Of a stretch of 57,754 nucleotides of DNA, positions 1-9,766 are shown one piece after another; the stretch's first letter is position 1, and each line of letters opens with the position of its first letter. Source of the DNA: Catalimonadaceae bacterium JC749 (lineage in GTDB: Bacteria > Bacteroidota > Bacteroidia > Cytophagales > Cyclobacteriaceae); contig JAJNNC010000022.1 of NCBI GenBank assembly GCA_021730635.1, positions 1 to 57,754 on the forward strand, written 5' to 3'. The position numbers were made by a program, and so were the translations under genes. The notes under the pieces were generated by a model that ran no database searches, was not told where the DNA came from, and was given only the letters and a program-made list of their open reading frames with translations.

Positions 1-218
1 CGAATAAAAAGTAAAAACCTTAAAAAATTATTGTCAGAATAGAATATTAGGTAAATCGAGTATCAAAAAATTTAAAATTCACCTAATATCAACCAAGTTT
101 TACAAAAAACAAGAGAAGTGTTAGCATTGTTGGCGTTTGTTCGGAAAGTTTTTACTAAGGATGTAGAAAAGTAAACCGGGTTTTGTCAATTAGAGCCTGT
201 TGATATCATGTTGTACTC

Positions 219-3200
219 TCAATCGAATAACATAGGCCGGGAAGCTGTCATCACATTTCCTGCCGAATCAGTGGCATACAGATACAAACGATATTGTGAC
301 CTTTCCTGAGGAGCTTGCAGTTGTATATACCGGCCATCCTGGGATATATCCTGAATGAGGTCTACCCTTTCCCAATTTTCTTTTTTTAATACTTCCCACT
401 CAAAATTCAAAGCCCCCTGGTAATCGTTGGTAATCCCAGCAGAAAACCATATGTGTTTGCCAGGCTTCATTTTATCCCAGGGACCTACAATATATATATT
501 AGGAAAGTGATCTATCTGTTGGCTATCCTCTTTCCAGCTTTTTTTCAGATAATAATAGGCTGGTTTCAGTCTTCCTTGATAATCAGTAATACCGTACCAG
601 GTGGCTGTGCCTTCATAACGGTCGCGCCAGCTAAAGGCGAATCCTCCCAGATTGAACCCACGATGTGGCTGAATATAATGCTCCCACTGCTCTTCATACC
701 ATTTGGCTTTTGCCAGACTGGATTCCTCCAAAATATAAGTTTGATTCATCAGGTCGGAAAACTCTCTGCTCCAGTAACCTTTAGGTCCAAACTCGGTGAC
801 TACATAGGGTCTTAGCGTATCAAACTGGTAAACCATTTCATTCAGACTGCCTATATTTGGCTCAAAATAAGAATTGATCCCAATGACATCTACAGAAGGC
901 AAATGCTTACGCATGGCATATAAGGTAGACGGCAATTGGTAAAACTCATGTTCTTCAGAAGCCAATACCGGTCGGTTGGGATCTATGGCATGAATTTTCT
1001 GCGCCAGCCGTTCCAGGAAATCCAAATAAGCATTTCTGACCAGTGACAGATAGGGATTGGCGAAATTTTTTTTCAACAGCCCCCAGGTTTCATTCCCTAT
1101 GTTCCAGCCAATGATAGATTCTTTGTCCTTGAATTGCTCCACATACGCCAGTACCTCTTTTTCATATTTTATGACAGCCGCCGTATCCTTGTAATAGTCA
1201 ATAGTAGGATCAAACCAGAATCCATACATTACAAACAATTCTTTTTCTTCGGCCACCTTCAATATATTCTTATCATAGATACTGGGTGCATAGCGGCGAA
1301 TTGTATTGGCTCCCATTTCCTTGATCTGTTGAAAATCATGCTCCAGTTGTTTCCGGGTCAGGGGCAGGAAACCATCACGCCAGTCATGTTCAGGATTATA
1401 GCAAATCCCTTTACAATAGAAAGGTTTGCCCTTCACTTGCCAGGTAAAGTCACCATAACTCCCTTCGATACCCCGACTTTCCTGCGAAAGTATGGTGGAT
1501 ACTTCTTTCTCATTTGCTGGAAGGTCAGGTGTGTTAAATGAAGCCAAAGCAGGACGCAGAACCTTTAAGTCATAGGTCCAGTTGATCTGTTTGTCCTCTC
1601 CCTGAGGCCGCCAGGAGGTCACCCAGTTTTTATCCTGGTCACTGTAAAATAGTACCACCGATTCTATTTCAGAATAATCCTGGTGGATATCGGTTAGGGC
1701 TTTACTCACCCATTCGGTGGCGGCCCCCCCATAGGAAGTGGACCCGAATTCTGCCAGCATCACAGGAAGGTCTATCCCCATAGATTTCATTTTATCCTTG
1801 AAGGGATGGTACAAGTCCTGAAAAGTATACCACCCCTGATCAGGATTGGCCTGACCATAATTCAAACAGGTAAGGCCTACCCAATCCACATACCGGCTCT
1901 CCGGATAGGATTTACCAGAGGGAAAATACTGATCCATAGCAGTGGGTTTCCAGGGATTCCACACCCAGGTTACATGGTGCAGGCCCAGGGCTTCAAAGCG
2001 ATCATGGACATATCGCCACGCCTTCACAAATTCTTTCGGGGTGTTCTCCCCTGTGGCAGACCAGGGATACATGGGGTTGTCCATTTCATGCGCAAAACGC
2101 AAAAATACGGGTTGATCCAGGTCTCGTAGCGCCAAAGCCATCTCAGTAATGTACTCATCAAAATAACCTTCCGTTATGTAATGAAAAACCTTACGGTTGT
2201 TACTCAGATCGGGATGGTTGGCATATTGAGGAAACAAGTTGGTCCAGGGCTCCCAGGTTATCATAGGGATGGCGCCATGCTGTATAATATTTTTCCAGGA
2301 TTGTACCGGCAAAGGATCAGAACCCCAGGCCAGATACGTAGAGACAATGGAAAAGGAATGCCTGGCCTCTTTTTCAGCCAAGAACAAGGGTTGCAGCGAA
2401 CTTGTTTGATCAAGGGCGGGTGTATAAATACCTGTATAAAAGCCCCCCATCTCTTTCTCCAGAGGTGATATCATACCTTCTTCAATATCAGGAAGTTTGT
2501 CACTGTTGATAAAAGAAAACGGTAAAGCCACAGAAAGTACGGCTACAGAAGAAAATACCATTCCCCGTATAGCTACTCTGTTAAAACGGGCATAGGAAAT
2601 TTGCCATGATGAAAAGTACAAAAATGTTTTTACATCTCTCCATCTCTTCCTGACAGAACGTACCAAGGCCGTTTGTCCGATAAAAAATGCCAGTAACAAT
2701 AGCAACGCATTGAATCCGGCAAAACCAGCCATCATAAAACTATAGGGATGCCAGTCCATGTGTAAACCGTAAAATACAGCTATGATACTCAGCGTTGCCA
2801 CCACCAAATTGGGTAATCCTAATAAGAACTCATGTTTGGGATTGTATTCTTTAGGCGTAGGGATGTATGGTATTTTGATATTCAGGAGGGTATAGACAAA
2901 TCCCAGTATAAAGACCCACCAGGTGCCTATCCTCAAAATGCCACCCAACAAATGCAAGCCTTTTTCGTGTGCCCCGTTCAGCCATCGCTGGGCATAGAGC
3001 CTGATCCCCATAAAGATCAATAACAAGGGCGTATAATAGGCAAAAAACAAAAGGGGCTGCACTTTCCAGGGATACTCCCCGGTGAGAAGGGAATACATGG
3101 GAACAGTAAAATCTATCAGACAGATGATGCCAAAAAAGTAATAGAGTGGCAACACACCATAATGCAGCTTTTGGCGCCAGCTCAGTTGCCTGAAAATACG

Positions 3201-4118
3201 AGGAAAAACATGGAACCATAGATCAAAAGTACCCCTGGCCCATTTCAGCTGTTGCTTATAATAGGCAGAGAGGGAACTGGGGACCAACCCCTGGCTTACA
3301 ATTTTTGGTACATACAACGACTTCCAGCCTTTTGCCATCAGTAACATGGAGGTATGCATGTCTTCTGTCAGTCCGGGAGCATGCCCCCCTATATCATCCA
3401 GCGCTTTTCTCCGGAAGGTACAGTTGGCTCCTATAGCCTGAGCTGTCCCATATTGACTCATGCCCTGCATATAAGGACCATAAAACAAATAGGTTTGCTC
3501 CGCAGCAGCCCGGGCTACCAATGATTCAGATTGATTCTTATAGGCCTGCACAACCTGTACATAACCGATCTCCGGATCTTTAAAATATGGGAGTACCTGA
3601 TCCAGAAAATCAGGGGTAGGCACATGGTCCGGGTCCATGATAACGCAAATATCACCCTTCGCCTGCCGTAGCGCATTGTTGATATTGCCCGCTTTGGCAT
3701 TTTCACGGGTGGTACGGGTCACATGATGAGCCCCCAACGCCTGGCAGAGCTTTTTTAACATTGGATCATCACCTTCGTCGCAGAGATAGGTCTCATGAGG
3801 GTAGCGGACATTTACCATCGCCCGCAAGGTCTTTTCTATCATCTCCCGGGGCTCTTCCGGACAAGCGGTAGTCAGCATATCTACCCGCCATTCCGGTGTC
3901 ACAGGAGGAACGGGTATCCTTCTGATTCCTGCAAAATGATACCACTCAAATAATATTTTCAGAAGTTTGAGAAACAAGCCGAAGGTAAGCAGACCATAAA
4001 GCACCCGGTGGCCGATTCCTACCTCATGGAAAAAGCCGTAGATGAACAATACGAAAGCTAACAATCCTGCCCCTACTCCCAACCGTAATTTGAATGCTTC
4101 ACGGTTTGATTTAAGCAT
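219..4118 (-). CDS. GT2 polysaccharide synthase fused to GH26-like and second glycosidase modules
   Basis: This 1299-residue inner-membrane protein combines three catalytic modules. Two N-terminal membrane segments (about 13-56) precede a cellulose-synthase-like GT2 domain with DEGDD (114-118), DPD (162-164), TED (251-253) and QQLKWARG (289-296), the D,D,D,QxxRW-type pattern with Lys in place of Arg. Further membrane segments run from about 318 to 536. Residues about 555-855 resemble GH26, with acid/base Glu678 in HEM and candidate nucleophile Glu790 in LAEFG. Residues about 885-1195 form a GH2/GH5-like TIM barrel with Glu1010 in GNE and Glu1109 in TEFG, followed by a short beta domain. I infer that it polymerises a beta-glycan and trims or remodels it on the periplasmic side. 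The sugar is unknown. GT2-GH17 fusions are a known parallel in beta-glucan synthesis. It is divergent from a lipoprotein related to its last module. Confidence 0.93.
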   Translation of the reverse strand: MLKSNREAFKLRLGVGAGLLAFVLFIYGFFHEVGIGHRVLYGLLTFGLFLKLLKILFEWYHFAGIRRIPVPPVTPEWRVDMLTTACPEEPREMIEKTLRAMVNVRYPHETYLCDEGDDPMLKKLCQALGAHHVTRTTRENAKAGNINNALRQAKGDICVIMDPDHVPTPDFLDQVLPYFKDPEIGYVQVVQAYKNQSESLVARAAAEQTYLFYGPYMQGMSQYGTAQAIGANCTFRRKALDDIGGHAPGLTEDMHTSMLLMAKGWKSLYVPKIVSQGLVPSSLSAYYKQQLKWARGTFDLWFHVFPRIFRQLSWRQKLHYGVLPLYYFFGIICLIDFTVPMYSLLTGEYPWKVQPLLFFAYYTPLLLIFMGIRLYAQRWLNGAHEKGLHLLGGILRIGTWWVFILGFVYTLLNIKIPYIPTPKEYNPKHEFLLGLPNLVVATLSIIAVFYGLHMDWHPYSFMMAGFAGFNALLLLLAFFIGQTALVRSVRKRWRDVKTFLYFSSWQISYARFNRVAIRGMVFSSVAVLSVALPFSFINSDKLPDIEEGMISPLEKEMGGFYTGIYTPALDQTSSLQPLFLAEKEARHSFSIVSTYLAWGSDPLPVQSWKNIIQHGAIPMITWEPWTNLFPQYANHPDLSNNRKVFHYITEGYFDEYITEMALALRDLDQPVFLRFAHEMDNPMYPWSATGENTPKEFVKAWRYVHDRFEALGLHHVTWVWNPWKPTAMDQYFPSGKSYPESRYVDWVGLTCLNYGQANPDQGWYTFQDLYHPFKDKMKSMGIDLPVMLAEFGSTSYGGAATEWVSKALTDIHQDYSEIESVVLFYSDQDKNWVTSWRPQGEDKQINWTYDLKVLRPALASFNTPDLPANEKEVSTILSQESRGIEGSYGDFTWQVKGKPFYCKGICYNPEHDWRDGFLPLTRKQLEHDFQQIKEMGANTIRRYAPSIYDKNILKVAEEKELFVMYGFWFDPTIDYYKDTAAVIKYEKEVLAYVEQFKDKESIIGWNIGNETWGLLKKNFANPYLSLVRNAYLDFLERLAQKIHAIDPNRPVLASEEHEFYQLPSTLYAMRKHLPSVDVIGINSYFEPNIGSLNEMVYQFDTLRPYVVTEFGPKGYWSREFSDLMNQTYILEESSLAKAKWYEEQWEHYIQPHRGFNLGGFAFSWRDRYEGTATWYGITDYQGRLKPAYYYLKKSWKEDSQQIDHFPNIYIVGPWDKMKPGKHIWFSAGITNDYQGALNFEWEVLKKENWERVDLIQDISQDGRYIQLQAPQERSQYRLYLYATDSAGNVMTASRPMLFD

Positions 4119-4400
4119 AACAAATGATTTTCTGCAGTGACAGAAAGTGTACTTGACATCCTTGATGAAAAAGATCCATTAGTAGGGATTTAATGGTAGG
4201 TAATGGTAGTGTGTAGCTCATAGTTATGACAATTGACAGGGAAGTTGCAAAAAATATATATTAGTTATCAAGTTTAAAATTACTTACATATCGCAAATAT
4301 AATAATTTATATAATTTAGTATATTTATTTATAAAAAAAATAAGATAATTAAATTATATGTATTAAAATTGTATTTTGCTACTAATATTTCTTTTACTGA
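4119..4400. promoter_or_regulatory. AT-rich divergent intergenic region
   Basis: This stretch separates the divergent GT2-glycosidase fusion from the lipoprotein glycosidase and must hold promoters for both. It is very AT-rich from about 4250 to 4400. I could not identify an exact TTTG/TAnnTTTG promoter pair, so no precise promoter is called. Confidence 0.35.
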
Positions 4401-5693
4401 ATGTATAAAACTTACATACTATTACTGGTCATTCATTTTTCTCTCATTCTGTCATCATGCCACCCACAAAATCAACCCATTCCAACAGTGGAAGTACGAA
4501 AGGAAGGGGATCAATTTATTCTATACCGGCATGGTGAACCTTATTACATACAAGGTGTCGCCGGTACCAATCATATGGCCAAAGTTGCCCAATATGGAGG
4601 AAATTCTGTTCGGACCTGGCATGTGGACGATGCCCAACGTATTCTGGATGAGGCGGAAGCCAATGGCCTCACCGTGACCCTGGGTTTGCCGATTGGTAAG
4701 GCAGCATGGGGCAGGGATTTTAACTATGCCAACCTTTTGGCGGTCGAACAGAAGATCACAGAAATACTAAAAATTGTAGAGCAGTATAAGGACCACCCTG
4801 CCCTACTGATGTGGGGAGTGGGTAATGAAGTTTATCTGCATGGGGGTAACCCCCTTTTGGTTTTATTAACGATCAACCGGATTGCCAAAAAAGTACAGGA
4901 AACGGATCCTAACCACCCGGTCATGACTACCCTTTCCGCCAGTAAACATTTTTTCATGAGAGGTTTCTTTGACCTGCTTTGCCCTAACCTGGACCTGATT
5001 GGTATTAATAATTTTCAACGCCTCCCGGAATTGTATGATGACATGAGAGGTTTTTGGAGCTGGGACAGAGCCTATATCGTTTCGGAGTGGGGATCGCCCG
5101 GTCCCTGGGAAACCAGTACAACCGATTGGGGTGCCCCCCTGGAACCAAACAGTAGCCAGAAGGCCTGGTTCTTTGAAACCAACTGGCAACATATTCAAAA
5201 AGATACCAGTCGTTGTCTGGGTAGTTATGCTTTCTACTGGGGAAATAAATATGAACGCACACACACTTTTATGAGTCTCTTTTTGCATGAGCGCTATGAG
5301 ACAGAAAGTGTGGAAAAACTAAAAACGCACTGGACCCAACGAAACCCTGAAAATCATGTTCCCCACATTGATTCCCTGGTCATTCATACGGTTAACAATC
5401 GGGATAATAAATACCTGCTTGCCGACTCATTATATGAAGCTACTATTTTTACCTATGATGCTGATCAGGATTCGCTGCTCTATCGTTGGGAAATTCGTCC
5501 GGAAGGGGAATCCAATACTTTTTACGGAAGTTATGAGCATAACCTGAAATATTTAATGGAACAGCCTAATCAACCAACCCTGCATTTTCGTACACCTGCC
5601 CAGGAAGGGGGCTATCGTCTTTTTGCCTATGTGTATGATGGCCAACAGCATGTCGCCACGCATAATACGCCCTTTTATGTAATCTTGAAGTAA
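4401..5693 (+). CDS. lipoprotein TIM-barrel glycosidase
   Basis: This 430-residue protein starts with a lipoprotein signal ending in LILSSC (Cys20), so it is probably anchored in an outer or inner membrane leaflet. The TIM-barrel resembles the last module of the neighbouring GT2 fusion: a VGNE motif (Glu143, acid/base candidate) and an SEWG motif (Glu229, nucleophile candidate) are in the expected order and spacing for clan GH-A enzymes. A C-terminal beta domain (about 345-430) also resembles the end of the fusion protein. The probable role is cleavage or transfer on the glycan made by the divergent synthase. The family (GH2-like or GH5-like) is not certain and the substrate is unknown. Confidence 0.88.
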   Translation: MYKTYILLLVIHFSLILSSCHPQNQPIPTVEVRKEGDQFILYRHGEPYYIQGVAGTNHMAKVAQYGGNSVRTWHVDDAQRILDEAEANGLTVTLGLPIGKAAWGRDFNYANLLAVEQKITEILKIVEQYKDHPALLMWGVGNEVYLHGGNPLLVLLTINRIAKKVQETDPNHPVMTTLSASKHFFMRGFFDLLCPNLDLIGINNFQRLPELYDDMRGFWSWDRAYIVSEWGSPGPWETSTTDWGAPLEPNSSQKAWFFETNWQHIQKDTSRCLGSYAFYWGNKYERTHTFMSLFLHERYETESVEKLKTHWTQRNPENHVPHIDSLVIHTVNNRDNKYLLADSLYEATIFTYDADQDSLLYRWEIRPEGESNTFYGSYEHNLKYLMEQPNQPTLHFRTPAQEGGYRLFAYVYDGQQHVATHNTPFYVILK

Positions 5694-5743
5694 AATCTTC
5701 TTTTGATGATAACCTTCTAAAAATAATAGGGATGCCATTAACT

Positions 5744-6943
5744 TTACTCCATCGCCTCAACTACTCGTTGAACCAACGCTCCTATCTGGCTGGGTTCCAG
5801 CCATCGGGTAACGATTACCAGATCATGTTCTTCATCAATCACGATAAAATTCCCTCCAAAACCGGAGGCATAATAAACACTTTCTGACACCCCTTCCCAG
5901 GCATCTCCCCCCCGGTTGAGCCACCACAAATAGCCGTAACTTGCATTGGCCGGTGCTGGTTGGCGCATTTGATTGATCCATTGTTCAGCGATGAGCTGTT
6001 TCCCCTCCCAGTTGCCTTTTCGGAGAAATAGCAGTCCAAACCGGGCATGGTCTTCCGTGCTGATAAACAATCCCCCTCCGGAATGCCCTCCCCCACTGAC
6101 CGACTGCATTTTAAGACCATCCACCGTCACCCAGGAAGACTCATAGCCATACCAGCGCCAGGTGGTGGAGGCTCCGATAGGGTCCATCACTCTTTCCTTT
6201 AACACCTGTGGCAAAGGTTTTCGCCATACCTGCAGCAGGGCATAGGCCAGCACATTGACACGCACATCATTGTATTTGAAATGGGTGCCGGGTTCTTTCA
6301 TCTCCCTGTACTTCCAATCATCAATATCTCCTTCCTGTGGAGGACGATCCGCCCAGTCTGCCATACCAAATAAGCTACCAGACCAATCAGAGGTTTGGTG
6401 CAGTAAATGTTCCCAGGTGATGCGGCTGTTGTGTTCCCCTTCAAAAGTACCATCCCACACATATTGACCCACAGAATCGCCCACCTGCCGGATCAGTCCA
6501 TCTTCCAAAGCCAGACCGGCCAGGGTAGACAAATAACTTTTGGTCACACTGAAGGTCATATCAACCCGTTTGGTGTCTCCCCATTGTGCTACCACATAGC
6601 CCTCTTTCAGAATCATACCGGCCGGACCGCCCCTTTCTTTGGTAGGCCCCACAATCTCATGATAAGGCTCATGGGCGAAAGAAGTTAAGATAGCAATCCT
6701 CAGATCGCGTGAACCGCTGTACTCATGGGATTTCGCAAATTCGACGGCCTGCCGTAACTTTTCTTCCTGCATACCCAGCTCACTGGCAGAACGGGTTTCC
6801 CAGGCTTCTCCAGGAGCAGGATAATAGGGAGTTTGCGCACAGACAGTACCCATGCCCAGCAGGCAATAAATACTCACCCGTGAAAATACAACTACAAGCT
6901 GGGCAGCAACGCCCTGTAAAAATGGGTGCATCAATAGGTTCAT
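5744..6943 (-). CDS. serine hydrolase, class C beta-lactamase family
   Basis: This is a secreted serine hydrolase of the beta-lactamase/penicillin-binding-like superfamily (COG1680 type). I place the start at 6943 because a hydrophobic signal segment follows directly and ends near a VCAQ cleavage-like site; the frame stays open upstream to 7045 but that extension has no signal character. Numbered from 6943, the SVTK nucleophile motif is at 132-135, a YN motif at 224-225 and an HSG triad motif at 287-289, matching SxxK, YxN and HxG. Family members include esterases, D-aminopeptidases and carboxypeptidases, so the substrate cannot be stated. It lies convergent to the lipoprotein glycosidase, with 50 bases between them. 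Confidence 0.87.
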   Translation of the reverse strand: MNLLMHPFLQGVAAQLVVVFSRVSIYCLLGMGTVCAQTPYYPAPGEAWETRSASELGMQEEKLRQAVEFAKSHEYSGSRDLRIAILTSFAHEPYHEIVGPTKERGGPAGMILKEGYVVAQWGDTKRVDMTFSVTKSYLSTLAGLALEDGLIRQVGDSVGQYVWDGTFEGEHNSRITWEHLLHQTSDWSGSLFGMADWADRPPQEGDIDDWKYREMKEPGTHFKYNDVRVNVLAYALLQVWRKPLPQVLKERVMDPIGASTTWRWYGYESSWVTVDGLKMQSVSGGGHSGGGLFISTEDHARFGLLFLRKGNWEGKQLIAEQWINQMRQPAPANASYGYLWWLNRGGDAWEGVSESVYYASGFGGNFIVIDEEHDLVIVTRWLEPSQIGALVQRVVEAME

Positions 6944-7126
6944 TTGAGTTGGTACTTCACAAAATAGAAAATTATGAGCATATCTCTGTACTACCACCAA
7001 AAATTGCCGCCTGTTTTCACTGAGCCTTGTAGAACAGATAAGCATCAGTGATTATGAAATGACAGGAAGCGACATGGCATTGGAAGCTTCTGATTTATTT
7101 TAACGATTTTATCTGTAATTTTAAGA

Positions 7127-7825
7127 GTGAAAAATTATGTACTGTTTGTGGATACTGAAACTTCCGGTCTGCCGAAAGATTGGAAGAAACCCTACTCTGC
7201 CTCAGGGGTCTGGCCCAGTATTTTGCAGATTGCCTGGATCATCTACACCAGAGAGGGAAAGCCAATCAAAACAGAAAACCACTTTATCCACGACCCTACC
7301 TATCAAATTTCACCATCTTCTGAGAAAATTCATGGCATTACAAGGGAGTTTCTGGAAGAACACGGGGAAAGAAGAAAAAAAGTGATGCGCCTGCTCTTCA
7401 AGGATCTGCAACAGTACCGTCCCCTGGTGGTGGGCTATTTCATGAAGCTGGATTTTCATATGCTCAGTGCTGGCTTCTATCGGTCTGGACTGACCAATCC
7501 TCTGAAAAAGCTTCCCACTTTTTGCCTGATGAAAGTGACGGCTCCATACTGTAGGGTGCCCAGCCGCCAATATCTCAGGCTGGATGAATTATACCTGTAT
7601 CTCTTCCATAGGCCTCTACAACACCACCATGATGCGATGGCAGATGCGCAGGCGACAGCCCAGTGCTTTTTCACCCTGGAGAAAAAAGGCGACATTGACC
7701 GTAACAAAATTGTCAGCCAGCAATCAGTGGAAAAAGAAACGAAAAAAATGTTTCCTCAGGGTGTGATCCTTCCTGTTTGTATTGTGCTCTTCCTATTAAT
7801 GCTCATCATGCTATACCTGCTATGA
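7127..7825 (+). CDS. membrane-anchored DEDDh 3'-5' exonuclease
   Basis: A DnaQ-like exonuclease of 232 residues that starts with GTG. The catalytic residues are visible: Asp9 and Glu11 in DTET, Asp109 in the second Exo motif, and His168 with Asp173 in the third (H-x4-D). This makes it a DEDDh-type nuclease, expected to remove nucleotides from a 3' end. The last 22 residues or so are strongly hydrophobic and would anchor the protein, which is unusual for a proofreading subunit. Its stop overlaps the start of the next gene by ATGA, so the two are translationally coupled. Exonuclease/DUF294 pairs are found in other bacteria, often near acetate uptake genes, but none are seen here. Confidence 0.9.
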   Translation: MKNYVLFVDTETSGLPKDWKKPYSASGVWPSILQIAWIIYTREGKPIKTENHFIHDPTYQISPSSEKIHGITREFLEEHGERRKKVMRLLFKDLQQYRPLVVGYFMKLDFHMLSAGFYRSGLTNPLKKLPTFCLMKVTAPYCRVPSRQYLRLDELYLYLFHRPLQHHHDAMADAQATAQCFFTLEKKGDIDRNKIVSQQSVEKETKKMFPQGVILPVCIVLFLLMLIMLYLL

Positions 7826-9732
7826 ACAACCGTCTGGAATTTCTCAGAAAGGCCAAACCCTTCCATGTGTTGCCGGAAGATGTGTTGCGCAGCGTCACTG
7901 ACCTTTTACAGGAGGTGAGGCACAAAAAAGAGGCGATGATCTACTGGCAGGAAATCACAAAAATGAAGGGTGTGGACATCCTTGTGGAAGGAGAATATGA
8001 ATCCTTTTTTTATGACAGTGAACAAAACAAAAGGGTCATTGAACATCATCATGCGGGCTACTGCTATGGGGGAATTTCCGTCTTACTCAACAGGAAGCGA
8101 TCCCTGCGGACGGTCATTGCTAAAAAAGGCACCCTGGTCTATTTTCTGCCTCGAAAAGATTTTATCGCCCTCTGTCAGGCCTATGAGGATTTCTTCCACT
8201 ACTTTACGGCTGAATTTGGCAAACAAATGCTCAACGATGAATATGCCCATTTCGTCAAGAAGCCGGCTGCTTTTGAAGAGAATTTTATTGCTTCAGACCA
8301 GCTCTACTCCCGGAAGATTGAATCCATCGAACCCCGTGAAATCATTGCCTGCCCTGCCGATACGCCCATTGTTGAGGCAGCCAAAATCATGGCCAGGCAA
8401 AAGATCAGTTGCCTTTTTGTGCAGGATGCCTCCCTTCAGCTGATGGGTTATGTCACCGATATTACCCTGCGGGATAATGTGGTGGCCCAGGCTGTCGATG
8501 TGCACTTACCTATTCAACAGGTCATGGACAATCCCATCGTGGCGATTCATCCGCAGGCTTATGTCTATGAGGCTATTTTACTGATGTTCAGTGCCAAAAT
8601 CCGGTATCTGCTGGTAGAAGAACAGGGTCAGTACCGGGGGGTCATCAGCCGGAACAAACTGCTGAGTGAACAAGCCCAGTCACCTTTTGTCTTTATCCAG
8701 TCGGTGAAGCTGGCCCTTTCGGTGCAGGAACTAAAAAGAAAATGGGAGAAAGTGCCTGACATTGTTTTTCAATTACTCAACCGGGGGGTGAAAGCTGAAA
8801 TCGTGAACCAGGTGATTACCACTGTGTCAGACACCATTGCCGTGAAGGTGATAGAGGGTGTCATCGCAGAAATAGGTCCACCACCGGCACAATTTGTCTT
8901 TATGGTATTGGGCAGCGAAGGCCGCAAAGAACAGACGCTCAAAACGGACCAGGATAATGCGATCATCTACGAAGACAAAGCCAACGAACAGCGAGAACAG
9001 GTCAGAGCCTATTTTCTTTCCTTTGCCGATTTGGTTTCTGCCCGCCTGGATGATATTGGCTTTAGCTATTGCAAGGGTGAACTGATGGCTAAAAACCCCA
9101 AATGGACGCACTCCCTATCCCATTGGAAAAGCAATTATGCCAGCTGGATTAATCAGTCTGTTCCGGAAACAGCCATGAATGTGGCTACTTTCTTCGACTG
9201 CCGTTATATTTATGGAGAAAAATCCATCATGACGGCCCTGAAAGACTTTTTAGACCAGGCGTTACAGCAGCCGATGGATAAGTTTTTCTACCACCTGGGC
9301 AACAACGCTTTACAATATGAACCACCCTTAACTTTTTTCAACAATATCAAAACCTTGTCTAAAGGCACTCAGCAGCTCATCAATCTGAAAAAAGCCATGA
9401 CTCCCATCGTAGACGGCGTGAGGGTTTTTGCCCTGAAACACCGGATTTTCCACACCAATACCGGAGAAAGGCTGGAAGCCTTGAAAGCAAAAGGCATCTT
9501 TTCCGATCAGGAGTATCATGAGCTTACCCAATCCTATTATTACCTGATGAGCATGCGCCTTAAAAAGCAGGCGAGCCAGATCATCAGTGACAGAGCAGCG
9601 CCTGACAATTACATTGATATCAAAGCCCTCACGAAAATTGAGCAGGTAACCCTGAAGGAAATTCTGAAAACTATTCAGAACTTCCAGCTAAAAATAAAAA
9701 TAGAATTTACCAAGACCCTCTTTGGTGTCTGA
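7822..9732 (+). CDS. cNMP-binding/CBS/DUF294 nucleotidyltransferase-like protein
   Basis: A signalling protein of 636 residues. I chose the ATG at 7822 because it forms an ATGA overlap with the exonuclease stop; the frame is open to 7777 but a start there would overlap further. The domain order is a cyclic-nucleotide-binding-like domain (about 1-130), a CBS pair (about 165-285), then a DUF294 GlnD-like nucleotidyltransferase with GSEGRKEQ at 364-371 and the metal-binding pair Asp376/Asp378 in TDQD, then a helical DUF294 C-terminal domain. The family is thought to sense a nucleotide ligand and possibly modify a partner protein. The partner and ligand are not known. The tight coupling suggests that it works with the membrane-anchored exonuclease. 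Confidence 0.92.
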   Translation: MNNRLEFLRKAKPFHVLPEDVLRSVTDLLQEVRHKKEAMIYWQEITKMKGVDILVEGEYESFFYDSEQNKRVIEHHHAGYCYGGISVLLNRKRSLRTVIAKKGTLVYFLPRKDFIALCQAYEDFFHYFTAEFGKQMLNDEYAHFVKKPAAFEENFIASDQLYSRKIESIEPREIIACPADTPIVEAAKIMARQKISCLFVQDASLQLMGYVTDITLRDNVVAQAVDVHLPIQQVMDNPIVAIHPQAYVYEAILLMFSAKIRYLLVEEQGQYRGVISRNKLLSEQAQSPFVFIQSVKLALSVQELKRKWEKVPDIVFQLLNRGVKAEIVNQVITTVSDTIAVKVIEGVIAEIGPPPAQFVFMVLGSEGRKEQTLKTDQDNAIIYEDKANEQREQVRAYFLSFADLVSARLDDIGFSYCKGELMAKNPKWTHSLSHWKSNYASWINQSVPETAMNVATFFDCRYIYGEKSIMTALKDFLDQALQQPMDKFFYHLGNNALQYEPPLTFFNNIKTLSKGTQQLINLKKAMTPIVDGVRVFALKHRIFHTNTGERLEALKAKGIFSDQEYHELTQSYYYLMSMRLKKQASQIISDRAAPDNYIDIKALTKIEQVTLKEILKTIQNFQLKIKIEFTKTLFGV

Positions 9733-9766
9733 AGTAACCACTTCATTGCTAATTATATAGACTCAA

